A stretch of DNA of 13,605 nucleotides from Oscillospiraceae bacterium (GCA_016303235.1 JAEDMB010000044.1:1-13605), one strand, 5' to 3'. Shown: positions 1 through 8,075, numbered from the stretch's first letter. Program-made: numbers and translations. Notes: generated by a model not told the origin, from the sequence alone.

Positions 1-82
1 AGGAAGAAATTGCAGGCATAGATGACATAACTGCAATTGAACCGGCAAGAACAGCTGATGTTAATTTTTTAAAAGCTTTCAT
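1..82 (-). CDS. Secreted protein, N-terminal fragment (signal peptide only)
   Basis: Only the first 27 codons lie in the window; the gene continues past position 1. The ATG (80-82) follows a strong Shine-Dalgarno (AGGAGGT, 88-94 read on the minus strand) that overlaps the stop codon of the mannanase gene, so the two are almost certainly co-transcribed and perhaps translationally coupled. The visible peptide begins MKAFKKLTSAVLAG and continues as a hydrophobic stretch, a typical Sec signal peptide with Lys residues followed by a hydrophobic core. The mature protein cannot be seen. Its position directly behind a dockerin-bearing mannanase suggests another secreted polysaccharide-degrading enzyme or binding protein, but that is inference from context only. 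Confidence 0.8.
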   Translation of the reverse strand, partial: MKAFKKLTSAVLAGSIAVMSSMPAISS

Positions 83-93
83 AAAGTACCTCC

Positions 94-1911
94 TTATAAT
101 TCTTTTACAATATTTGCAAGATACTGCTGTATAGTTAAAGCGTCATTAGCGTTCACACCGTTTCCGACAGCCTGAACATCACCGTTTATAATTCCCTGAG
201 GGTCGAGCTTGTTTTTTTCCGAATCGCCTACATATGAGGCAAGAGCAACGGCATCGGCAATATCAACAGAGCCGTCAAGATTTGCATCGCCCTTTAATGT
301 TTTTGAATCTGATGTGTCGTCAGTAGGTTCAGTATTTTCAGATACATAATTTTTAATGTCTGGGAGTTCGTCAAGCGTAATGCAGTATTCACTGTTATAG
401 ATTTCCTTTAGATTTTCAACAGGGTTATTCTGTTCGCTTGTAAGATAATTCATATACCATGGGCAGAAGTAGAGCCAGCAAGCCTTGTCATTGAGAAGAT
501 TTTCAAGTGACGGTATAGTATCATTTTCTGACATAGCAACCATTTTCTGACCGTCCGTGCTTTTTACAAGGCTGTAAAAGGTTGAAGAAATTGAGCTTAA
601 ATTCGGCAGACCGTCTTTAGCGTTATATTTGTCATATCCTATTATGTCAACAACATCGTCACCCGGATACCAGTCTGCTGAAGTCGGGAAGGTATATCCC
701 GTCCATACCCATATTAAGTTATCAAGACCGTATACATTTGTAAGCTGGTCATAAAGGAGTCTGTAAAGCTTTTTACAGGGTTCAGCACCTTCAGCACCCC
801 ACCAGAACCATGCACCTTCAGCTTCATGGAGAGGTCTCCAGAGAATCGGAACATCAGCATCTTTTAATTTTTTTAGCTGTTTCGCGATTTCCTCAATATC
901 AGCCATAAGCTGTTCATGTTCCCATGTACCTTCTTCAAGAGCCTTTGATATACTGAAAGTAGTATATGGAGTGTTTCCTGTTGATTCAACGTAGAAAGCT
1001 ACTTCCTCTCCGCCCTTTTCAGAGGGAACATTCCAGTGCCATGTAACAGTAGCTATACCCTTGTATTCGTTTACCCATTGAATAGCTCTTTCGGGAGCGT
1101 TGTCCTCCCAGTTTGAATTTGAACGGTAAGCAAGAAAATCAATTCCTCGAATAGCAGGCTGTTTACCTGTTTTTTCCATAATATATTCAAATTCTGCCTC
1201 ATTGTCTTTTATATAATTATCAGGGTCATTCCACTGGTTATAGTTGTGAGAACCGCAGTATTCCTGCTGACCTGCAATTATGTGATTTCCGTACATATCG
1301 CAGAGGTAGTTGTAAAGGGATTTTGCTGACTTGCTTGCATTTTTATTTGAGAGCTGACGTGTCGGGGAAAGATTTTTAAGCTTTTCGTCTGCCGGCTTGA
1401 TTGTAAGGTAATCAAACATGGTATATCCCCAGTAAGCCTCAAATTCGATAGTATTAACACCTTTCTGGAGCATAATGACTCCTCCGGAAGTTTCCTCAAA
1501 AGTAAGGTTATGAACAAAGCAGACTTCTCCCTGATTTACTCCGTTTACATTGAGATACTGAACTTTTTTATTGGGGTCATATGGTTCGCAGTAGCATATT
1601 GAAAGCTCATAAAGTCCCGCTTCCTCAACTTCAACATCAACGCTTACTTTTGTACCTTTCTGGTCGAGATATGAAAAAGCACCGCCCGATGCATTTGTAA
1701 GGTCGAAATCCTCACCGCTTCCGTCCTCCTGAGTGTTGCCCTTCCATGTTTCTGTATAGATTTTTCCGCCGTACGTTGAACCGTTTTCAAATTCGTATTT
1801 CTGAACGGAATCACTTACGGCATAAGTCTGAATACAGACCGGCATGCAGTTAAGAGCCATGACAGCTGAAAGAAAAGCACACAAACTCTTTTTTGATTTG
1901 CTGAATTTCAT
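94..1911 (-). CDS. Secreted beta-mannanase: GH26 with CBM35-like module and dockerin
   Basis: This 605-residue protein should be an endo-beta-1,4-mannanase that is exported and docked onto a cohesin-bearing scaffold. Residues 1-31 form a signal peptide with likely cleavage after TYA. Residues about 36-174 resemble a CBM35 mannan-binding beta-sandwich. Residues about 190-525 are the GH26 barrel. WRPLHEAEGAWFWW carries the probable acid/base E363, and AMSEND carries the probable nucleophile E462, at the spacing usual for the family. After a short Thr/Ser/Asp-rich linker, residues 540-605 are a type I dockerin. Its first calcium loop is canonical (GDANLDGSVD). The second (GDVQAVGNGVNAND) lacks the usual acidic residue at loop position 5 and is one residue longer, a variant I associate with Ruminococcus dockerins. 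The start is supported by GGGAGGT five bases upstream and a promoter at 1949-1977. The dockerin is the best clue to the host genus. Confidence 0.93.
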   Translation of the reverse strand: MKFSKSKKSLCAFLSAVMALNCMPVCIQTYAVSDSVQKYEFENGSTYGGKIYTETWKGNTQEDGSGEDFDLTNASGGAFSYLDQKGTKVSVDVEVEEAGLYELSICYCEPYDPNKKVQYLNVNGVNQGEVCFVHNLTFEETSGGVIMLQKGVNTIEFEAYWGYTMFDYLTIKPADEKLKNLSPTRQLSNKNASKSAKSLYNYLCDMYGNHIIAGQQEYCGSHNYNQWNDPDNYIKDNEAEFEYIMEKTGKQPAIRGIDFLAYRSNSNWEDNAPERAIQWVNEYKGIATVTWHWNVPSEKGGEEVAFYVESTGNTPYTTFSISKALEEGTWEHEQLMADIEEIAKQLKKLKDADVPILWRPLHEAEGAWFWWGAEGAEPCKKLYRLLYDQLTNVYGLDNLIWVWTGYTFPTSADWYPGDDVVDIIGYDKYNAKDGLPNLSSISSTFYSLVKSTDGQKMVAMSENDTIPSLENLLNDKACWLYFCPWYMNYLTSEQNNPVENLKEIYNSEYCITLDELPDIKNYVSENTEPTDDTSDSKTLKGDANLDGSVDIADAVALASYVGDSEKNKLDPQGIINGDVQAVGNGVNANDALTIQQYLANIVKEL

Positions 1912-1948
1912 AAAAAACCTCCCTGATTTAAATTTAATTTATAAAAAG

Positions 1949-1977
1949 ATTATAACATCAAATTTTCAAAAATGCAA
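1949..1977 (-). promoter_or_regulatory. Sigma-A promoter for the mannanase operon
   Basis: Read on the minus strand, TTGCAT (1977-1972) and TATAAT (1954-1949) are separated by 17 bases. Transcription would start near 1942, giving a leader of about 30 bases before the ATG at 1911. It lies back to back with the plus-strand promoter at 2011-2039. The 33 AT-rich bases between the two -35 elements could hold a shared operator, but I see no convincing one. Confidence 0.7.
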
Positions 1978-2010
1978 TATCTTTTTGGAATTAAGAATAT
2001 TATAATTTTG

Positions 2011-2039
2011 TTGACTTTTTAGCCGGAATAAAGTATAAT
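2011..2039 (+). promoter_or_regulatory. Sigma-A promoter for the EAL/membrane protein/ychF operon
   Basis: TTGACT (2011-2016) and TATAAT (2034-2039) are separated by 17 bases, close to the vegetative consensus. Transcription would begin near 2046, leaving a leader of about 34 bases that contains the GGGAGG ribosome binding site at 2064-2069. The leader is too short for a riboswitch, so any c-di-GMP control of this operon would not be by a 5' leader aptamer. Confidence 0.8.
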
Positions 2040-2079
2040 AAGTATTAAAAGACGGACATAAAAGGGAGGATTGAAAAAA

Positions 2080-4827
2080 ATGAGTATTTTTAATATAGAT
2101 AAAAATTCCATGTCCCTCAGCCACGACTGGCAACTTTTTCAGAAGTTTATGGGGAACGTCGGAGCTTTTACATATATATCAAAAGAAAAATCCGCATATC
2201 TTGACCCCGTGGCACTTAAAATTCTGAATTGCAGTCGTGAAAGGATAAACGAATACGAATTTTTTAATCTGCTTGACAGAATATCAAAAAATCCCGTTGA
2301 GGGTGAAAAGCATATTTATATATATCATACAGACAGCACCCGAAAATACATAAAGATGAATATTTTTGAAAGCAAGGACGTATGGCTTGGATTCGTTCAG
2401 GATTATACAAGGCAGATTTTTGAAAAAAGCAAAAAATCCGATACGGTTGAATATGACCCTATAACACGCCTGCCGTCATATTCATCTTTTACTAAAATGG
2501 TTAAGGAGGCTCTTGAAACTACAAATCACTGCTGGCTTGCATCAATGCATCTGAACGGTCTTGAAAAGCTCGGAACTTTTCTGACCGTTGACAATACTAA
2601 TCATTGTATAACATCTGTTTCCGAAACTATAAAGGGATTTGGTTCAGATGATATAATATTCGGTTCAAAGTCTAATTATGAAATATGCATATTATTTAAG
2701 AATTTTGACAAAAGCTCCGTATACAGTATACTTAAAAATATGAATGACGCTGTAAGGCACTGCGTTTTCAGCGATGACTTCGGAGAAGTTATTGACATAA
2801 GCGACAGAAGTTCCTTAAGCCTTTCAGTGGGGTGCTGTTCTTATCCGGAACAGGCTTATGAATTTAATATGCTTGTAAACTATTCGGAATTTGCACTCTT
2901 TGAGGCAAGAAACAGCAGAAAGAAAAGTGTTGTGAACTGGTTCTGTGAAGAAAGATACAGACGTGAGAAAACTTCATATAAAAAATCGCAGATTTTTGAA
3001 AAGGTAATCCGTGAAAATCAGCTTTTCTATCATTTTCAGCCTATTGTCAGTGCAGTAAGCGGAGAAATATATGCATATGAGGCTTTAATGAGAACTTCAA
3101 AGGATATAAACCTTACTCCGACACAAGTTCTCGCAATGGCTCGTGAACAGAATAATCTTTATGCTATTGAAAAACTGACGTTCTTCAATGCAGTAGATAT
3201 GCTCAGCAAGAATCAGCAGTTTTTTAAAAACAGAAAATTATTTATAAACAGTGTCGGGAGCTTTCTCCTGACAGAGGAGGATTTCAACAAGCTATATCTT
3301 ACATACGGCGAACTTATGGAAAAGGTAGTTATAGAAGTTACTGAACAGACAAATCCTACTTCAAACGATATAAAGCTTCTGAAAAAAAGATGTGTTATAA
3401 CACATTCGGGGCTTGCTATTGACGATTACGGAACAGGTTATTCAAACAGTGTGAATCTTCTGCATTATTCTCCGGAGTATATAAAAATTGACCGTTCGCT
3501 TATAGCGGATATACAGAACGATTTGAAAAAGCAACAGCTTGTATCTTCCGTAATAGAATTTGCTCATGACAATAATATTCTTGCACTTGCCGAGGGCGTT
3601 GAAACCTCCTCTGAAATGAAAACCGTCATAAGAATGGGAATAGACCTTATACAGGGATTTTACACTTCAACTCCGAAACCGCTTTTCCTTGATATGATTT
3701 CTCAGACGGTAAAGGACGAAATTATAAATACAAATCTTGAAACCGCAAAGCATGGAATCAAAAAAATCTATGATGCAAGAAAAAGCGAGGAAATTGACCT
3801 GCTTAAGCTTGCACTTGAAAAATATACGGATATTCATGTATATCAGAGCAAGCTTAAAATTACAGGCGATATGGAAAAGCCGGTTAATATGAATATAACA
3901 ATAATGGATAATTACAGTTGTGAGCTTACTCTTGAAAATGTAAATCTTGTAAGCCGTAACGCAAAGCCTGCAATTTCCGTAGGGGAATCGGCACAGCTTA
4001 TTCTTAACGTTGAAAAGGAAAACAAAATAAGCTATCTCGGAATATATGTCCCGCAGACTTCACAGTTCTTTTTAAAGGGAAAAGGAAATCTCCTTATAGA
4101 CTGCTATGCATCTTCGGGCTTTGCAATCGGAAACGATTTTGAACATGCATGCGGTGATATATTCATAGATATGGGCGGAAACCTTGAAATTATAACAAAT
4201 TCGGAGGAATCTGTCTGCATAGGAGGCGGATATAATCTTAACGAATCAGAAATAAATCTCAAATCCGGAAATATTAAAATAAATATGAATGTCCATAACG
4301 GCGTTGCAATAGGGAACTATAACGGCGGTTCAATAGTCAATATGTCAGACAAGTGCAGAATAAATATAAGCGTTTCCGGAATAAATGTTACCGGAATAGG
4401 AAGTGTAAAATCCGAATCGCTTATAATTTCATCAGCCGATATTGATATATATGCAAGCGGAGCTTCAGCAATAGGAATAGGTTCATTCAGCGAGGCGGAG
4501 GGCGATATTAATATAAAGGGCGGAAAAATTAATTTAACAATGCGTTCTTCAAAAAATGCCGGAATAGGCTCATGGAACGGAAAAATGAATGTAAATATAA
4601 AAAATTCATCAGTAAGCATTGACAATGAGGGAAATGATATTGCTGGAATAGGTGACATCTGCGGTTCAGGAAATGTATTTATAAAGGATTCCGATATTGA
4701 TATAAAAATATTTGCATCAAACCCGATAGATATAGGAACGGAAAAAGGAAACATCAGACTTGAAAATAATAAAATAAGCTCGGTTATAAACGGAAAGACA
4801 GTTTCTCATGAGCAGACGGGGGTATAA
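2080..4827 (+). CDS. c-di-GMP phosphodiesterase: degenerate GGDEF, EAL, C-terminal beta-helix repeats
   Basis: I place the start at ATG 2080 (915 residues), about 10 bases after GGGAGG; an in-frame TTG at 2071 sits directly against the Shine-Dalgarno and is less likely. Residues 1-120 may be a PAS-like sensor (weak). Residues about 124-290 are a GGDEF-type fold introduced by DPITRLPS, but the signature is SNYEI (198-202), so cyclase activity is unlikely. Residues about 307-548 are an EAL domain with metal and catalytic positions retained: E334 (YEALMR), N390, E419, D448-D449 (IDDYGTG), K469, E505 (AEGVET) and Q525. It should hydrolyse c-di-GMP to pGpG. Residues about 580-905 are Gly/Ile/Asn-rich with eight 'IG' motifs every 27-31 residues, resembling right-handed beta-helix repeats usual in secreted carbohydrate-binding surface proteins. 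There is no signal peptide or membrane segment, so the protein appears cytosolic. The stop lies 3 bases before the next gene. Confidence 0.9.
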   Translation: MSIFNIDKNSMSLSHDWQLFQKFMGNVGAFTYISKEKSAYLDPVALKILNCSRERINEYEFFNLLDRISKNPVEGEKHIYIYHTDSTRKYIKMNIFESKDVWLGFVQDYTRQIFEKSKKSDTVEYDPITRLPSYSSFTKMVKEALETTNHCWLASMHLNGLEKLGTFLTVDNTNHCITSVSETIKGFGSDDIIFGSKSNYEICILFKNFDKSSVYSILKNMNDAVRHCVFSDDFGEVIDISDRSSLSLSVGCCSYPEQAYEFNMLVNYSEFALFEARNSRKKSVVNWFCEERYRREKTSYKKSQIFEKVIRENQLFYHFQPIVSAVSGEIYAYEALMRTSKDINLTPTQVLAMAREQNNLYAIEKLTFFNAVDMLSKNQQFFKNRKLFINSVGSFLLTEEDFNKLYLTYGELMEKVVIEVTEQTNPTSNDIKLLKKRCVITHSGLAIDDYGTGYSNSVNLLHYSPEYIKIDRSLIADIQNDLKKQQLVSSVIEFAHDNNILALAEGVETSSEMKTVIRMGIDLIQGFYTSTPKPLFLDMISQTVKDEIINTNLETAKHGIKKIYDARKSEEIDLLKLALEKYTDIHVYQSKLKITGDMEKPVNMNITIMDNYSCELTLENVNLVSRNAKPAISVGESAQLILNVEKENKISYLGIYVPQTSQFFLKGKGNLLIDCYASSGFAIGNDFEHACGDIFIDMGGNLEIITNSEESVCIGGGYNLNESEINLKSGNIKINMNVHNGVAIGNYNGGSIVNMSDKCRINISVSGINVTGIGSVKSESLIISSADIDIYASGASAIGIGSFSEAEGDINIKGGKINLTMRSSKNAGIGSWNGKMNVNIKNSSVSIDNEGNDIAGIGDICGSGNVFIKDSDIDIKIFASNPIDIGTEKGNIRLENNKISSVINGKTVSHEQTGV
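4120..4737 (+). repeat. Eight degenerate beta-helix-like 'GIG' protein repeats in the EAL protein
   Basis: Counted from ATG 2080, the repeat cores are FAIGND (Ile 683), VCIGGG (714), VAIGNY (744), TGIGSV (773), AIGIGS (800), AGIGSW (829), AGIGDI (857) and IDIGTE (885). Intervals are 31, 30, 29, 27, 29, 28 and 28 residues. Between cores each unit has short alternating hydrophobic strands such as INIKGGKI, and NVNIKNSSV, which is the look of stacked beta-helix rungs. An earlier AISVGES (about 631-637) may be a capping rung. The DNA repeats are too diverged for a recent duplication, so this is an old, maintained array. Confidence 0.7.
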
Positions 4828-4830
4828 TTT

Positions 4831-5685
4831 TTGAAAAATTTTATATTAAGTCACAAAAGGCTTTCTGTCGGAATAATTCTCTATATTGCAGTATTTATTG
4901 TCAGCGGATTTCTTTCGCCATGGCAGATAAGGGATATTAATTTCAGTGACCTTGATGTTGACAGCACAGCCGGAGTTATGGACAAAGTTCCCCTGAAAAT
5001 AATCTATTTCGGAATTTATGAGCTTGTTGAACTTCTTGTTTATGCCGACAGTGACGGCTTTTCCGCTAACGGAATTATGTTTTTTATATCAGTATGTGCA
5101 TTGTTTTCATATACATATGTAATAAGAAAGTCTTTTATAAAAAGCGAACTCGACAGCAAGGCTGAGGAAATAGCAATAGATTTTATATACGACAATATAT
5201 TTGCATATATTTCCTCGCTTATTGCCTATTATTTTTATAAGCCTGTGGAGGTAAAGATTGCTGAAATAATGAACGGTGATAAAACATGGCTTATATGCCT
5301 TACAGTGTTTATTATAATATGCTTTGTCATAATACCGGCATTCCCACAGCTTCTGCAAATGCTTGCATATGTTTTTCTTGTTTCAATGACTGCAAAACTG
5401 CTTGTAACTATGGACAATTTTATTGAATGGAACATTATTATTAAAAATATCATTATTTTTCTTGTCGGAGCAGTTCTTATTGTTCTGATAAATCTGGTTA
5501 TAAATGTTCTTCTTGAACGTATGCAGAGTACAGTTGCCGAATTTTTAGTAAAATTTTTCCCTGCAATGGGATTAATGATTGCCGGAATTGTGCGTATATG
5601 CGTAAAAATTATCATTGCAGGACTTATTATATCCGCAGTTCTTGCGGTTTTGTTTCTGGTAGTTGATAAACTTGCATATGCATAA
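4831..5685 (+). CDS. Multi-pass membrane protein of unknown function
   Basis: I do not recognise this 284-residue protein. It begins with TTG at 4831, seven bases after a GGGGGT Shine-Dalgarno that lies in the last codons of the EAL gene, and only 3 bases after that gene's stop, so translation is probably coupled. Hydrophobic segments lie at about 10-29, 78-97, 118-136, 152-170, 173-190, 201-227 and 245-277 (the last could be one long or two short helices), giving roughly six to eight membrane passes. Residues 30-77, between the first two segments, form the longest polar loop. I see no cysteine, histidine or acidic motif that suggests an enzyme, and no transporter signature. Its place beside a soluble c-di-GMP phosphodiesterase makes a membrane partner or anchor for that protein plausible, but this is inference. 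Confidence 0.8.
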   Translation: MKNFILSHKRLSVGIILYIAVFIVSGFLSPWQIRDINFSDLDVDSTAGVMDKVPLKIIYFGIYELVELLVYADSDGFSANGIMFFISVCALFSYTYVIRKSFIKSELDSKAEEIAIDFIYDNIFAYISSLIAYYFYKPVEVKIAEIMNGDKTWLICLTVFIIICFVIIPAFPQLLQMLAYVFLVSMTAKLLVTMDNFIEWNIIIKNIIIFLVGAVLIVLINLVINVLLERMQSTVAEFLVKFFPAMGLMIAGIVRICVKIIIAGLIISAVLAVLFLVVDKLAYA

Positions 5686-5713
5686 AATATAAAAAGAAAG
5701 GTCTTGTTTAAAA

Positions 5714-6808
5714 ATGAAACTTGGTATGGTTGGTCTGCCGAATGTCGGCAAAAGCACACTTTTTAATGCTCTTACAAATGCGGGGGCGGAATCTGCAAAT
5801 TATCCGTTCTGCACTATTGAAAAAAATGTCGGAATAGTATCCGTTCCCGATGAACGTCTTGACGCTCTTGCAAAGATGTATGAACCTGATAAATTTACTC
5901 CGGCAATGCTTGAATTTGTTGATATTGCCGGACTTGTAAAGGGAGCTTCAAAGGGTGAGGGACTCGGAAACAAGTTCCTTGCGGATATACGTGAAGTTGA
6001 TGCTATTGTACACGTTGTACGCTGTTTTGAAGATGAAAATATTACCCATGTTGACGGAAATATAAATCCGGCAAGAGATATTGAAACTATAAATCTTGAG
6101 CTTATTTTCTCCGATATCGAAATGCTTGAACGCCGTATAGACCGTGCAAAAAAAGCATCAAAGGGTGATAAGAAATATCTTGCGGAAGTGGATTTTCTTG
6201 AACGTCTGAAAGAATTTCTTGAAAGCGGAAAGTCTGCCCGTGCATTTGATTTTACTGATGATGAACGTGAGATATTGAAATCAACTCCGCTTTTGTCTGC
6301 AAAGCCTGTAATATATGCAGCAAATCTCAGTGAAGACGATTTCAGAAACAATATCGAAACAAATGAACATTATCAGACTGTAAAGAAAATTGCCGAGGAA
6401 GAACATTCAGCGGTACTGCCGATATGTGCCCAGATTGAGGCGGAAATTTCAGATATGGACGCTGAAGATAAAGAAATGTTCCTTAATGATTTAGGCCTTG
6501 AGGTTTCGGGACTTAACAGAATTATAAAAGAGGGTTACAGCCTTCTCGGACTTATTTCATATCTTACAGCAGGCAAGCCGGAAGTTCGTGCATGGACTAT
6601 CAAAAAAGGTACAAAAGCACCTCAGGCTGCCGGAAAAATCCATACTGATTTTGAAAAAGGCTTTATCCGTGCGGAAGTCGTATCGTTTGACGATTTAATG
6701 AAATGCGGTTCAATGGCATCTGCTAAGGAAAAAGGTCTTGTAAGGCTTGAGGGCAAGGATTACGTTATGAATGACGGCGATATAGTTCTTTTCAGGTTCA
6801 ATGTATAA
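5714..6808 (+). CDS. ychF: YchF/OLA1-family redox-regulated ATPase/GTPase
   Basis: At 364 residues this matches the usual length of YchF, a ribosome-associated P-loop NTPase of the Obg-HflX group that prefers ATP. Visible motifs: the G1 loop GLPNVGKST (7-15), the G3 region DIAGLVKGASKGEGLG (70-85), and NLSE (204-207) where most GTPases have NKxD, the substitution that gives YchF its relaxed nucleotide specificity. Residues about 140-170 form the helical insertion, and the C-terminal TGS domain (about 279-364) includes SYLTAGKPEVRAW and ends at FRFNV. The ATG at 5714 is preceded by AAAGG about 12 bases upstream, a rather distant site; the N-terminus MKLGMVGLPN matches the family. It is the last gene of the operon, 28 bases after the membrane protein, followed directly by a strong terminator. 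The link to c-di-GMP genes may simply be chromosomal neighbourhood. Confidence 0.96.
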   Translation: MKLGMVGLPNVGKSTLFNALTNAGAESANYPFCTIEKNVGIVSVPDERLDALAKMYEPDKFTPAMLEFVDIAGLVKGASKGEGLGNKFLADIREVDAIVHVVRCFEDENITHVDGNINPARDIETINLELIFSDIEMLERRIDRAKKASKGDKKYLAEVDFLERLKEFLESGKSARAFDFTDDEREILKSTPLLSAKPVIYAANLSEDDFRNNIETNEHYQTVKKIAEEEHSAVLPICAQIEAEISDMDAEDKEMFLNDLGLEVSGLNRIIKEGYSLLGLISYLTAGKPEVRAWTIKKGTKAPQAAGKIHTDFEKGFIRAEVVSFDDLMKCGSMASAKEKGLVRLEGKDYVMNDGDIVLFRFNV

Positions 6809-6810
6809 TA

Positions 6811-6843
6811 AAAAAGGGCGGATTTTTTATCCGTCCTTTTTTT
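6811..6843. terminator. Bidirectional terminator between ychF and clcF
   Basis: A 13-base-pair stem (6811-6823 with 6829-6841, one G-T wobble) closes a TTTTT loop. On the plus strand it is followed by a T-run ending at 6843 and terminates the ychF operon. On the minus strand the AAAAA at 6811-6815 supplies the U-tract for the converging operon. The hairpin begins 2 bases after the ychF stop, and the stop codon of the antiporter gene (6827-6829) lies in its loop and stem, so the last codons of that gene are part of the terminator. Confidence 0.9.
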
Positions 6844-8071
6844 CTGTCGGCTTGATTTTTGAATACATAAACTGCTGTGCAGTATATAAACTCATGTATC
6901 CCGAAAGCATAAACGATATACAGCATGCAATTGCACAGAATCCGAATCCTGAACCTCCGAAAAGTTCAACACTCAGAATTATTGACGCAAGCGGACAGTT
7001 GGTTACTCCGCAGAATACGGCAACCATTCCCACGCCTGCACCTAAGGAATAATCTATCCCAAGTATTCCAGCCATAAGACTTCCGAACGTTGAACCGGTA
7101 AAGAATACCGGTACAATTTCACCGCCCTTGAATCCCGCACCAAGTGTAAGAGCAGTGAATAAAATTTTCATTATAAAAGCCTCCGGACGTGAATCACCTG
7201 TGAAAGCTTTTGCGATTATTTCACCGCCTGCACCGTTGTAATCAAATGTACCAATTGCAAAAGTAAGAACAGCTACTATAATACCGCCCGTTACTATACG
7301 CAGATTCTGATTTTTTATTTTTTTGTATAAGTGTGAAGCAAGTTCCGAAGCTCCGCAGAATATACAGCTTACAATTGCACAAAGTATTCCGAGAAATATA
7401 ATTTTTCCGTAATTCAGAAGGCTGTATTCGGGAGCATTTATGAAAAGTTCAAAATCCGTTACCTTGAAAAATTCCGCAACTTTCATAGCCGATACAGCCG
7501 ATATTATGCATGGAACTATCGCTGAATACTGCAAAGAGCCTACAAGACATATTTCGGCAGAAAAAACTGTTGCCGTTACGGGAGTACCGAATATTGAAGA
7601 AAAACACGCACTCATTCCGCACATGGTAATAATTTTTTTGTCAGCGTCATCTAATTTCAGAATCTGTCCGAACTGTGAACCCATACTTCCGCCTATCTGG
7701 AGTGCAGCTCCTTCACGTCCGCTTGAACCTCCGAGAAGATGTGTTATTACAGAGGCAATAAAAATGCATATTGTATTTTTAAATCCCATTTTTTCGCCGT
7801 CACGTGCCGAAAGAAGTACAAGATTAGTTCCTTTGTCTTTAGGAAATCCCATAGCCTTGTAAAGCTGTACTATTGCAATTCCTCCCAAGGGAAGAAGCCA
7901 TATAATCCAGCTGTGCGATTTCCGGAAATCCGTAACGCCTTTTATTGAATAGAAAAACAGTACACCAACAAATCCGACTGTAATTCCTGTCATAATGCTT
8001 AATAAAACCCATTTCAGAAATCCGGTATATAATGGAAGATAATCTTTTTTTAGTTTTTCAGGGAACTGCAT
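6827..8071 (-). CDS. ClC-family antiporter, probable CLC-F fluoride/proton exchanger
   Basis: This 414-residue membrane protein has the ClC fold signatures: GGSSGREGA with the gating glutamate at E120, and a helix-N motif FKGGEIVP. The chloride-type GSGIP and GGxFxP motifs are absent. At the first position there is GTNLV (81-85, Thr82 for the chloride-coordinating Ser). At the second there is KGGE with E318, and Y396 lies near the C-terminus. These features match what I know of the CLC-F branch, whose Enterococcus member uses E118, M79, E318 and Y396. CLC-F proteins export cytoplasmic fluoride in exchange for protons. The ATG has GAGGT six bases upstream, inside the last codons of the DUF4317 gene; the genes are 4 bases apart and surely co-translated. 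No fluoride riboswitch can precede it directly. The ClC family is certain; fluoride specificity is likely. Confidence 0.85.
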   Translation of the reverse strand: MQFPEKLKKDYLPLYTGFLKWVLLSIMTGITVGFVGVLFFYSIKGVTDFRKSHSWIIWLLPLGGIAIVQLYKAMGFPKDKGTNLVLLSARDGEKMGFKNTICIFIASVITHLLGGSSGREGAALQIGGSMGSQFGQILKLDDADKKIITMCGMSACFSSIFGTPVTATVFSAEICLVGSLQYSAIVPCIISAVSAMKVAEFFKVTDFELFINAPEYSLLNYGKIIFLGILCAIVSCIFCGASELASHLYKKIKNQNLRIVTGGIIVAVLTFAIGTFDYNGAGGEIIAKAFTGDSRPEAFIMKILFTALTLGAGFKGGEIVPVFFTGSTFGSLMAGILGIDYSLGAGVGMVAVFCGVTNCPLASIILSVELFGGSGFGFCAIACCISFMLSGYMSLYTAQQFMYSKIKPTEKKDG

Positions 8072-8075
8072 AATA

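Noticed and set aside
1988..2009. AT-rich imperfect palindrome between the divergent promoters, considered as an operator
   Set aside because: Only five terminal bases match symmetrically and all are A or T. No known regulator site is recognisable.
4317..4754. Minus-strand open frame opposite the beta-helix repeats
   Set aside because: A by-product of the repetitive, biased codons in the repeat region. The plus-strand frame is continuous and has domain support.
7440..7862. Plus-strand open frame inside the ClC gene
   Set aside because: Antisense to conserved ClC motifs, with no start signal and no protein-like features.
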